NCBI GenBank assembly: GCA_902797345.1
Contig: CADBSL010000093.1
Location: forward strand, 1-6,548
Direction of reading: 5' to 3'
Source of the DNA: an uncultured Eubacteriales bacterium
Lineage (GTDB): Bacteria; Bacillota; Clostridia; Peptostreptococcales; Anaerovoracaceae
DNA length: 6,548 nucleotides
Positions 1-4,908 of the stretch are shown piece after piece (the stretch's first letter is position 1; each line of letters opens with the position of its first letter). The notes beneath the pieces are model-generated. The model was given only the letters and a program-made list of their open reading frames with translations. It searched no databases and was not told where the DNA came from. A program made the translations under genes and the position numbers.

Positions 1-186
1 ACCATTGAAGAAGAGGATCGCACGGAAGTGGTGAGGATTCAGGTGAGCAATTCCTCCGGCTATGAACTACCCTCCACCGGCGGCCCTGGGCAAGAAGGGA
101 TCCTGGCTGTTGGTGGGTTGTTGGTGATCTCGGCTGCGGCGGGATTGATCCTCCGAAGAAGGAAGCTGCTGAAACACGATCGATGA
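1..186 (+). CDS. C-terminus of an LPxTG sortase-anchored surface protein (5' partial)
   Basis: Frame 1 is open from the window edge to a TGA at 184-186 and gives 61 residues. They end in a textbook cell-wall sorting signal: LPSTG at residues 23-27 (bases 67-81), a hydrophobic segment of about 20 residues (GILAVGGLLVISAAAGL), then the positively charged tail RRRK. Sortases of Gram-positive bacteria cleave between T and G of this motif and link the protein to peptidoglycan or to a pilus. The residues just before the motif (VRIQVSNSSGYE) look like the end of a beta-rich SpaA/pilin-type domain, but too little is present to name the protein. The start lies outside the window. A terminator follows 38 bp after the stop, so this is the last gene of its unit. 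I am confident of the sorting signal but not of the protein identity. Confidence 0.85.
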   Translation, partial: TIEEEDRTEVVRIQVSNSSGYELPSTGGPGQEGILAVGGLLVISAAAGLILRRRKLLKHDR

Positions 187-224
187 AGTCGGCGAGATAG
201 AAGAATAATCAAACATTAGTTACG

Positions 225-262
225 AACGATCCTTCAGGCTCAAGAGTCTGGGGGATCGTTTT
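225..262 (+). terminator. Intrinsic terminator of the LPxTG protein gene
   Basis: Bases 225-241 pair with 244-260 in a continuous stem that includes three G-T wobbles. The strongest part is AACGATCC against GGATCGTT. The stem is followed by the T tract at 259-262. It lies 38 bp after the stop codon of the surface protein gene. The T tract is short, but the stem is long and stable. Confidence 0.8.
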
Positions 263-306
263 GCATAGGAGGATTCTGTATTGGAGGGGGTTGCTTGCCC
301 GGCCTT

Positions 307-333
307 GCGGGAGCTTTGTTACGGAGCTCCCGC
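307..333. repeat. Perfect 9-bp inverted repeat in the convergent gap
   Basis: GCGGGAGCT (307-315) and AGCTCCCGC (325-333) are perfect complements separated by 9 bases. No T tract follows on the plus strand and no A tract precedes it, so it is not a standard intrinsic terminator. It may be a remnant of an RNA structure or a binding site. Confidence 0.5.
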
Positions 334-395
334 GGCGGGACGGCAGACGTTTCTTTAAAATGAGCAGATTTATCTGTGCTATGAGGATAAAAATG

Positions 396-430
396 TTAGA
401 CGTTTTATGAATAAAGACAAATCTGTCTAA
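396..430. repeat. TTAGAC/GTCTAA inverted repeat with nested AGACA/TGTCT hairpin
   Basis: TTAGAC (396-401) is complementary to GTCTAA (425-430). Nested in its right side is AGACA (415-419) opposite TGTCT (424-428) with a 4-base loop. A further palindromic TCTAGA lies at 441-446. The arms are short and the context is AT-rich, so chance is possible. No gene starts beside it. Confidence 0.3.
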
Positions 431-505
431 TGGAAATTGCTCTAGACATTTATTACAGACGGATCGAAGGATGATGGATAGGTGTCTGTATGGAGAGTTG
501 AAAGC

Positions 506-538
506 AACGAAAAGACCCCCGGTAGTGCCGGAGGTCTT
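506..538 (-). terminator. Intrinsic terminator of the symporter unit
   Basis: Read on the minus strand, AAGACC-CCGG pairs with CCGG-GGTCTT (bases 528-538 with 512-522). There is one mismatch (518/532) and a 5-base loop. A T-rich tail follows (TTTTCGTT). It lies about 80 bases downstream of the symporter stop at 618. The position on the 3' side of the only minus-strand gene fits a terminator for that gene. Confidence 0.85.
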
Positions 539-542
539 GCTG

Positions 543-567
543 CTCCCGGGACTTGGGGACCTGGGAG
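543..567 (-). other. GC-rich hairpin in the symporter 3' untranslated region
   Basis: CTCCCGGG (543-550) pairs with bases 560-567 through one G-T wobble, leaving a 9-base loop. It sits directly before the terminator hairpin on the minus strand and has no T tract of its own. It could protect the 3' end of the transcript from exonucleases. The fold can be read from the sequence; the role is inferred. Confidence 0.5.
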
Positions 568-617
568 GAGCGGGGCGGAGGGGATGCCCCTTCGATATAT
601 TAATACACTCTCTTTTG

Positions 618-2171
618 CTATTCTTCGTCGCCGATGTAGTCTTTGATGTTGACCAGGACTTTCCGGTCGTAGCACTGGAAGACTTTGTCCAGGTGTTCCT
701 GGCTGGGTTTTGGTGTGATCAAGCTCACTACCGGTACGATGACCAGTCCGGCCAGCATGCAGAAGGCTCCGCAGTTGATTGGGGACTGGAGCAGGGTCGG
801 GAAGCTGGGCCGGATGAAGATGTTCAGCAGCATCACGATGGTGGAGAACAGGAAGCTCACCCAGCAGGCAGCCTTGGTAACGCCTTTCCAGTAGAGCCCA
901 TAGAGGAACGGAGCCAGGAAGGCGCCGGCCAGAGCACCCCAGGATACGCCCATCAGCTGTGCGATGAAGGTGACGCTGGATTTGTACTGGATCAGGGCGA
1001 TGATCACGGAGATCACGATGAAGATCACCAGCAGGACCCGGATGGTCAGCAGGGACTGCTTTTCGCTCATGTCTTTTCGGATAGTGCCTTTGATGAAGTC
1101 CAGCGTTAAGGTGGAGCTGGAGGTCAGCACCAGAGAAGACAGTGTGGACATGGAAGCGGACAGCACCAGGATCACTACTAAGGCGATCAGCAGGGGTGAC
1201 AGTCCGGAAAGCATGGCCGGGATGATGGCATCGAAGCCTTCAGTGGCCACGTCCACTTTATCGGAGAAGAGCCGGCCGAAGCCGCCCAGGAAGTAACATC
1301 CGCCGGCTACCACCAGAGCAAAGATCGTGGAGATCACGGTGCCCTTGTGGATGTCGTGTTCGCTCTTGATAGCGTAGAATTTCTGGACCATCTGCGGCAG
1401 GCCCCAGGTACCCAGGGAGGTCAGGATGATGACCCCAAGCAGGTTGATGGGATCCGGGCCGAAGAAGGAAGCGAATACGCCGGGAACGTCTGATACTGTG
1501 GGGTCGGACACCTTGCCCATGGCGCTGATGGCTGCCATGAAGCCGCCCTGGCTTTTCAGTACGGCGATCACGGTGGCGGCGATACCCACCAGCATGATGC
1601 AGCCCTGGATGAAGTCTGTGATGGCGGAGGCCATGTAGCCGCCGGCAGTCACGTAGATTGCTGTGAGGATCGCCATGACGATGACACAGACGGAATAGTC
1701 GATGTTGAAGGCCATCCCGAAGAGACGGGACAGTCCGTTATATAATGAAGCGGTGTAGGGGATCAGGAAGATGAAGATAATGGCGGAGGCCATGATCTTC
1801 AGCCTTGGGCTCTGGAACCGGGCCTCGAAAAACTGAGGCATGGTGGAGGAGTCCAGGTGCTGAGTCATGATCCGGGTCCTTCTGCCTAATACGAACCAGG
1901 CAAGAAGCGCGCCCACCATGGCGTTCATGATCCCCGCCCAGGTAGCGGACAGACCGTATTTCCAACCGAACTGGCCAGCGTAGCCAACGAAGACTACAGC
2001 GGAGAAGTAGGATGTGCCGAAGGAAAATGCGGACATCCACGGACCGATGGTCCGGCCGCCTAAAACGAAGCTGTTGACGTCAGTGACCTTTTTGCGGCTG
2101 TACATGGCCACATAGATCAACAGGCCGAAGTAAGCCAGAAGCAGAACGATTTTAACGAGCATAGCACCCAT
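618..2171 (-). CDS. Sodium:solute symporter (SSS family, TC 2.A.21)
   Basis: This 517-aa integral membrane protein has about 13 hydrophobic segments, as expected for the SSS family (PutP, PanF, SGLT), which couple Na+ entry to uptake of a small solute. Family marks include GGRTIGPW (38-45), the SFGTSYFSA region of TM2 (50-58) and AGGYMASAITDFIQG (176-190), which covers the family signature. In the TM8 region, LSASMSTLSS (337-346) has Ser342 and Thr343 aligning by motif with the Na2-site Ser340/Thr341 of E. coli PutP. The C-terminal tail from about 490 is hydrophilic. The ATG at 2169-2171 is chosen because AAAGGGGG (2180-2187) lies 8 bases upstream. A second in-frame ATG lies only three codons in. 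The substrate is not determinable: overall layout resembles PanF and proline carriers, but sequence alone does not separate amino-acid, pantothenate or monocarboxylate transport. Translation may be coupled to the leader ORF that overlaps its start. Confidence 0.92.
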   Translation of the reverse strand: MGAMLVKIVLLLAYFGLLIYVAMYSRKKVTDVNSFVLGGRTIGPWMSAFSFGTSYFSAVVFVGYAGQFGWKYGLSATWAGIMNAMVGALLAWFVLGRRTRIMTQHLDSSTMPQFFEARFQSPRLKIMASAIIFIFLIPYTASLYNGLSRLFGMAFNIDYSVCVIVMAILTAIYVTAGGYMASAITDFIQGCIMLVGIAATVIAVLKSQGGFMAAISAMGKVSDPTVSDVPGVFASFFGPDPINLLGVIILTSLGTWGLPQMVQKFYAIKSEHDIHKGTVISTIFALVVAGGCYFLGGFGRLFSDKVDVATEGFDAIIPAMLSGLSPLLIALVVILVLSASMSTLSSLVLTSSSTLTLDFIKGTIRKDMSEKQSLLTIRVLLVIFIVISVIIALIQYKSSVTFIAQLMGVSWGALAGAFLAPFLYGLYWKGVTKAACWVSFLFSTIVMLLNIFIRPSFPTLLQSPINCGAFCMLAGLVIVPVVSLITPKPSQEHLDKVFQCYDRKVLVNIKDYIGDEE

Positions 2172-2305
2172 CAGTCACGCCCCCTTTCGGAAGTACCACT
2201 ATTCATTTTGTTATTCTTGTGAGAATTAGCCTGAAAACGGCCGATTTGAACTGATTCCGCAGACAAAAAATGCCCGTGCGGAATGCAAAGACATGTGTTT
2301 CGCAT
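2171..2305 (-). CDS. 44-aa leader peptide overlapping the symporter start (uORF)
   Basis: This short minus-strand frame starts at ATG 2303-2305, with GGAGG at 2312-2316 placed 6 bases upstream, a stronger site than that of the symporter. It starts MRNTCLCIPHGHF and ends in SERGRD. Its TGA (2171-2173) shares one base with the symporter ATG, the TGATG arrangement typical of translational coupling. The peptide is hydrophilic and basic with no membrane segment. It is therefore not a small partner subunit like the YhdT protein encoded before panF in E. coli. It lies inside the untranslated leader predicted from the promoter at 2367-2395, with the start codon roughly 55 bases after the expected transcription start. 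A hairpin (2254-2284) lies within the frame. No run of a single amino acid codon is seen, so classical attenuation is not indicated. I infer a regulatory or coupling role. It could also be a chance frame, but the ribosome site and exact overlap argue against that. Confidence 0.6.
   Translation of the reverse strand: MRNTCLCIPHGHFLSAESVQIGRFQANSHKNNKMNSGTSERGRD
2254..2284 (-). promoter_or_regulatory. Hairpin inside the symporter leader ORF
   Basis: ATTCCGC (2254-2260) and GCGGAAT (2278-2284) are perfect complements around a 17-base loop. On the minus-strand transcript this fold lies 7 codons into the leader ORF, downstream of its start. Translating ribosomes would open it, so it could link leader translation to downstream expression. 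The 17-base loop makes it only moderately stable. Confidence 0.4.
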
Positions 2306-2366
2306 AATCTTCCTCCATTTCTACTTAACTACCTGATTATTGCGTTTTATTTAAAACTCTGAAAAG

Positions 2367-2395
2367 AGGATAGCACAGGTGGAAAGGGTTGTCAA
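2367..2395 (-). promoter_or_regulatory. Sigma-A promoter of the leader-symporter unit
   Basis: On the minus strand, TTGACA (2390-2395) and TATCCT (2367-2372) are separated by exactly 17 bp. The -35 matches consensus fully and the -10 matches at four of six positions. An A/T-rich stretch (2399-2414) lies just upstream of the -35, where an UP element would be. Expected transcription start is near 2360, giving a leader of about 190 bases before the symporter. Confidence 0.75.
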
Positions 2396-2418
2396 GGTTT
2401 TATCAAACAAAAAACTCC

Positions 2419-2547
2419 GGGCTGCATGAGGCGACAATAGCTTCCTCGCCGGAATCGGCGCTTTGGTACGGTGCTAGATCGCCCCGAATGGTCTTGGTTC
2501 TACGAGCGCCTTTCCTCTGAGGAACTATTGCTCGCCTTGAGCAGCCC
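2419..2547. repeat. Large imperfect palindrome between divergent promoters
   Basis: The two halves of this stretch of about 130 bases are complementary in consecutive blocks. 2419-2425 pairs with 2541-2547, 2429-2434 with 2532-2537, 2435-2440 with 2525-2530, 2442-2447 with 2519-2524, 2451-2454 with 2512-2515, and 2457-2462 with 2505-2510. Only small bulges and internal loops interrupt them, giving at least 35 base pairs around an apical region of about 42 bases. On the minus strand the stem is followed by GGAG and six T (2414-2409), as at the end of a small RNA. It lies upstream of both flanking promoters, so neither gene's transcript would include it. It may be a non-coding RNA gene, a small non-autonomous mobile element or a DNA-level structure. 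No clear target-site duplication is seen. I do not recognise an Rfam family. Confidence 0.55.
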
Positions 2548-2564
2548 TCTTCTAGTAAAGGCAA

Positions 2565-2600
2565 CCTCCGGCTCCCAGCTTCCAGCTTCTTGCTCCCCGC
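2565..2600 (-). repeat. Heptanucleotide repeat element, copy 1
   Basis: Read on the minus strand from 2600, the sequence runs GCGGGGAGC and then 7-base units of the form GAAGCTG. About four units (GGAGCAA, GAAGCTG twice, GGAGCCG) end near 2565. Its first 25 bases match 21 of the 25 bases starting at 3819 on the opposite strand, so these are two copies of one element in inverse orientation. It lies beside the large palindrome and may belong to the same unit. Confidence 0.6.
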
Positions 2601-2612
2601 TATAATAAATAA

Positions 2613-2641
2613 TTGAAATAAATCGTTTTTGTTGCTATAAT
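2613..2641 (+). promoter_or_regulatory. Sigma-A promoter of the G3E GTPase unit
   Basis: TTGAAA (2613-2618) and TATAAT (2636-2641) are separated by exactly 17 bp in AT-rich DNA. Expected transcription start is about 2648. This places the GTG at 2645 before the transcript start and supports the ATG at 2675 as the real GTPase start. AAATCG occurs at 2621 and 2653 and recalls a half of the Bacillus Zur box, but no palindrome is present, so I do not call an operator. Confidence 0.8.
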
Positions 2642-2674
2642 ATAGTGTTGACAAATCGAAGGGAGGAAACAACG

Positions 2675-3817
2675 ATGATCAAAGTTGATATTTTTTCGGG
2701 ATTTTTAGGCGCAGGGAAGACGACCCTGATCAAAAAACTTCTGGAAGAAGGATATAAAGATGAAAAGCTGGTTCTTATCGAGAACGAATTTGGTGACGTA
2801 GGGATCGACGGGAGTCTCTTTAAAGAAGGAGAGGTCACCGTCAACGAGATCAACGGCGGGTGCGTTTGCTGCTCTCTGGCCGGGGATTTCGCCAATGCCT
2901 TCTCGAAGGTCGTGGAACAGTATCACCCGGACCGGGTGCTGATCGAACCCTCCGGCGTCGGGAAGCTGTCCGACATCGCTTCCGCGGTGCAGGAATTCGA
3001 CAATGATGAGGTCGTTTTGAACACCATGACCACGGTAGTGGATGCGAAGAAATGCAAGATGTATTCCCGGAATTTCGGGGAATTCTTTGAAAACCAGGTG
3101 GAATACGCAATGGCAGTGGTCCTGAGCCACACAGACGGCATCTCTGACAAGAAGATGCAGGAATGCATCGACATCGTCCGGAAGAGAAATCCGGAGGCGG
3201 TGCTGATCACGACGCCCTGGTCGGAGCTGACCGGCGCGCAGCTGCTGGATGCTATCGAGTGCAAGGACACGGTGGAAGTAGACCTGGAAAAGATGATGGA
3301 AGAGTATCATGAGCACAAGGCGATGCACGCTCACGAGCATGAACACGAGCATGAGCATGAGCATCATCATCACGACCACGACCATGACCATGACCACGAA
3401 GATCATGATCACGAAGAGCATGAACATCACCATCACCACGACCATGATCATGATCACGAAGAACACGATCACGATCATGAGCATCACCATCACCACGATC
3501 ATGACCATGACCACGAGCATCATCACCACCATCACGCAGAGGACATCTTCACCAGCTGGGGCAGAGAGACCACGAAGAAGTACACCCCGGCTGAGCTGAA
3601 GGAGATCCTGACGGAGCTGGAGCATGAAGCGGAATATGGGCTGGTGATCCGGTCCAAGGGTATCGTTGAGAACGCCGAAGGCGGCTGGATCCACTTTGAA
3701 TACACCCCGGGCGAACCGGAGATCAAGGAAGGTTCTGCCGGCATCATTGGACGTCTGTGCGTGATCGGGGCGGATATCGATGAAGAAGCCATCGCAAAAC
3801 TGTTTGGAGTAGAATAA
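2675..3817 (+). CDS. CobW/COG0523 G3E-family GTPase with large His-rich metal-binding tract
   Basis: This 380-aa cytoplasmic protein belongs to the COG0523 branch of G3E GTPases, metal chaperones that use GTP hydrolysis to deliver Zn, Co, Ni or Fe. Residues 9-17 are the Walker A GFLGAGKTT, 36-45 ENEFGDVGID is the family's switch region, 61-66 GGCVCC holds the conserved CxCC metal site (C63, C65, C66), and EPSG is at 91-94. The base-recognition motif NKxD appears as SHTD (151-154). Residues 212-287 are almost only His, Asp and Glu, with more than half His. Residues from about 288 form the CobW C-terminal domain, ending with GRLCVIGADIDEEAI-type sequence. The ATG at 2675 is preferred over an upstream GTG because GGGAGG (2661-2666) sits 8 bases before it and the promoter's start point lies near 2648. 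It is the first gene of the unit. The bound metal cannot be told from the sequence. Zn is the usual inference for His-rich members, but Ni (HypB-like) or Co are alternatives. Confidence 0.93.
   Translation: MIKVDIFSGFLGAGKTTLIKKLLEEGYKDEKLVLIENEFGDVGIDGSLFKEGEVTVNEINGGCVCCSLAGDFANAFSKVVEQYHPDRVLIEPSGVGKLSDIASAVQEFDNDEVVLNTMTTVVDAKKCKMYSRNFGEFFENQVEYAMAVVLSHTDGISDKKMQECIDIVRKRNPEAVLITTPWSELTGAQLLDAIECKDTVEVDLEKMMEEYHEHKAMHAHEHEHEHEHEHHHHDHDHDHDHEDHDHEEHEHHHHHDHDHDHEEHDHDHEHHHHHDHDHDHEHHHHHHAEDIFTSWGRETTKKYTPAELKEILTELEHEAEYGLVIRSKGIVENAEGGWIHFEYTPGEPEIKEGSAGIIGRLCVIGADIDEEAIAKLFGVE
3362..3535 (+). repeat. In-frame tandem repeat encoding the His/Asp/Glu tract
   Basis: The coding sequence for residues 230-287 consists of three successive, shortening units. 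Each starts with HHHH followed by alternating D-H pairs and an E-rich end, with lengths of 22, 19 and 12 residues, and the tract closes with a final His run. The DNA units (CATCACCATCACCACGA type) are similar, with third-position changes between CAT/CAC and GAC/GAT. Copy number therefore probably varies by slippage or recombination without shifting frame. Confidence 0.75.
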
Positions 3818-3818
3818 A

Positions 3819-3871
3819 GCGGGGAGCCTGAAGCTTGAAGCTTGATAGCTTCTAGCTTCTAGCTTCGGGCT
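3819..3871 (+). repeat. Heptanucleotide repeat element, copy 2, forming an intercistronic hairpin
   Basis: Starting one base after the first GTPase's stop codon, the sequence runs GCGGGGAGC and then 7-base units (GAAGCTT twice, then GATAGCT, TCTAGCT twice, TCGGGCT). Bases 3825-3871 form a near-perfect 47-nt hairpin with only three T-T mismatches and a minimal loop. No T tract follows, so it is not an ordinary terminator. It sits between the two GTPase genes (71-bp gap) and could limit read-through or stabilise the upstream message. It is the inverse-orientation partner of the element at 2565-2600. Confidence 0.7.
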
Positions 3872-3888
3872 AAGAATAGGAGAACAAC

Positions 3889-4833
3889 ATGGAAGTACCG
3901 GTATATTTTTTCACGGGTTTTTTGGAAGCGGGGAAGACCTCCTTCATCCAGGAGTCCCTGGGAGATGAATTTTTCAACGACGGCACCACCACGCTGCTTC
4001 TGGTCTGCGAAGAGGGGATCGAGGAGTACGAACCGGAGGAATTCGCCACGGACAATGTCCACATCGAAGTGGTGGAGAAGGAAAAACACCTGACGAAACA
4101 GTGGCTGAAATACCTGGAGCAGAAATACAAAGTGCGCCGGGTGCTGGTGGAATACAACGGGATGTGGGAGCTGGGAAGCTTCATCAACAACCTTCCCGAC
4201 AACTGGCTGTTCTACCAGTCGGTGATGATGGCAGATGCCACCACCTTTATGAATTACAACGCCAACATGAGAAACCTGGTGGCGGACAAGCTGAAAGTGT
4301 GTGAAATGGTGGTTTTCAACCGTTTCACCGATGATATGGATAAGATGGAGTTCCACAAGATCGTCCGGACCTTCAACAAGCGGTCGGAGATCCTCTACGA
4401 ATACGGCCCGGACAAGATCGTCCAGGACGATATCGAGGATCCGCTGCCCTACGACATGGATTCGGATGAGATCGAGGTCGAGGACGAGGATTACGCGGTC
4501 TGGTACCGGGATGTCAACGAAGAGACCCCGGATTACGAAGGGAAGACCGTCCACATCAAAGGCCGGGTCATGAACGAGGGCAAGTTCCCCAAGGGCTGCT
4601 TCGCCTTTGGGCGGCACGTGATGACTTGTTGTGTGGAGGACATCGAATTCTGCGCCGTGGTGGCCCGGATGGACGACCCGAAGAAGCTGAAGAACGGCGG
4701 TTGGATCAACCTGACGGCGAAGATCACGGAAGAAGCCCACAAGGTCTACGGCGGGGAGAACGGCCCCGTGCTGGATGTCATCAAAGCGGAGCCCTGCGAG
4801 GCGCCGGAAGACGAAGTGGCAGTATTTTATTGA
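3889..4833 (+). CDS. Degenerate G3E-type GTPase with a C-terminal DUF1980/TIGR03943-like domain
   Basis: This 314-aa protein starts at ATG 3889, with AGGAG (3878-3882) 6 bases upstream. The N-terminal half is G3E-like: Walker A GFLEAGKTS (10-18) keeps the G-x4-G-K-T pattern. VLVEYNGM (85-92) replaces the usual IEPSG strand, and NRFTD (144-148) stands where NKxD is expected. The CxCC motif typical of COG0523 is missing. A strongly acidic stretch (180-203) links to a C-terminal part with KGRVMNEGKFPKGCFAFGRHVMTCCVED (split here as 224-239 and 240-251). This resembles the F-x-x-x-R-x-x-x-x-CC pattern I recall from the cysteine-bearing C-terminal domain of DUF1980/TIGR03943 proteins (B. subtilis YcgQ type), partners of a putative permease. 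That assignment is by motif memory and needs a profile search. It lies directly downstream of the His-rich GTPase in one unit, suggesting joint metal handling. It could instead be a regulatory or scaffold paralog without GTPase activity. Confidence 0.8.
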   Translation: MEVPVYFFTGFLEAGKTSFIQESLGDEFFNDGTTTLLLVCEEGIEEYEPEEFATDNVHIEVVEKEKHLTKQWLKYLEQKYKVRRVLVEYNGMWELGSFINNLPDNWLFYQSVMMADATTFMNYNANMRNLVADKLKVCEMVVFNRFTDDMDKMEFHKIVRTFNKRSEILYEYGPDKIVQDDIEDPLPYDMDSDEIEVEDEDYAVWYRDVNEETPDYEGKTVHIKGRVMNEGKFPKGCFAFGRHVMTCCVEDIEFCAVVARMDDPKKLKNGGWINLTAKITEEAHKVYGGENGPVLDVIKAEPCEAPEDEVAVFY

Positions 4834-4866
4834 GATGGAAGATAGGAGAACGGAGATGGGAGAAGG
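4834..4866 (+). repeat. Heptanucleotide purine repeat, copy 3
   Basis: Directly after the second GTPase's stop codon, 4835-4866 consists of four 7-base units close to ATGGGAG (ATGGAAG, ATAGGAG, AACGGAG, ATGGGAG) and a partial fifth. Bases 4834-4850 match 5890-5906 inside the ABC transporter gene at 16 of 17 positions. The units have the same 7-nt period and purine bias as the GAAGCTN elements, but their sequence differs. Confidence 0.6.
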
Positions 4867-4908
4867 TTCCCGGGGGTCTTCGGTCTTTGATCTGAAAAGG
4901 AAACTGAT

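Larger units (their letters stand above)
263..505. other. Convergent intergenic gap, no gene recognised
   Basis: This gap lies between two convergent transcription units and I see no convincing gene in it. A short frame (281-358, TTG start) follows an AGGAGG at 267-272, but it has no visible promoter and sits directly after a terminator. Inverted repeats occur at 307-333 and 396-430 and are described separately. The section from about 340 to 460 is AT-rich compared with its surroundings. Confidence 0.5.

Noticed and set aside
281..358. 25-codon frame with TTG start and AGGAGG ribosome site after the first terminator
   Set aside because: No promoter is visible, it follows a terminator directly, its start is rare, and the inverted repeat at 307-333 lies within it. 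Not enough to call a gene.
471..1109. 212-aa plus-strand frame opposite the symporter 3' end
   Set aside because: It runs through the terminator hairpin and is antisense to conserved symporter sequence. Composition is that of a shadow frame.
2411..2600. T-box, cobalamin or SAM riboswitch before the GTPase
   Set aside because: None of the conserved boxes I know for these classes is present, and the region lies upstream of the predicted transcription start.
2601..2660. Possible Zur operator before the GTPase
   Set aside because: AAATCG occurs twice, but no inverted partner is found, so the palindromic Zur box of Bacillus type is not present.
2403..2672. 89-aa minus-strand frame across the palindrome and promoter region
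   Set aside because: It overlaps the GTPase promoter and start, has no ribosome site, and its content reflects the palindrome and heptamer repeats.
2645..2674. GTG start 10 codons upstream for the first GTPase
   Set aside because: It lies before the expected transcription start (about 2648) and has no ribosome site, while the ATG at 2675 has GGGAGG 8 bases upstream and matches the family's N-terminus.
2705..3694. 329-aa minus-strand frame opposite the His-rich GTPase
   Set aside because: It is the complement of a GTPase with all family motifs. Its Met/Val-rich stretch is only the reverse reading of CAT/CAC/GAC codons.
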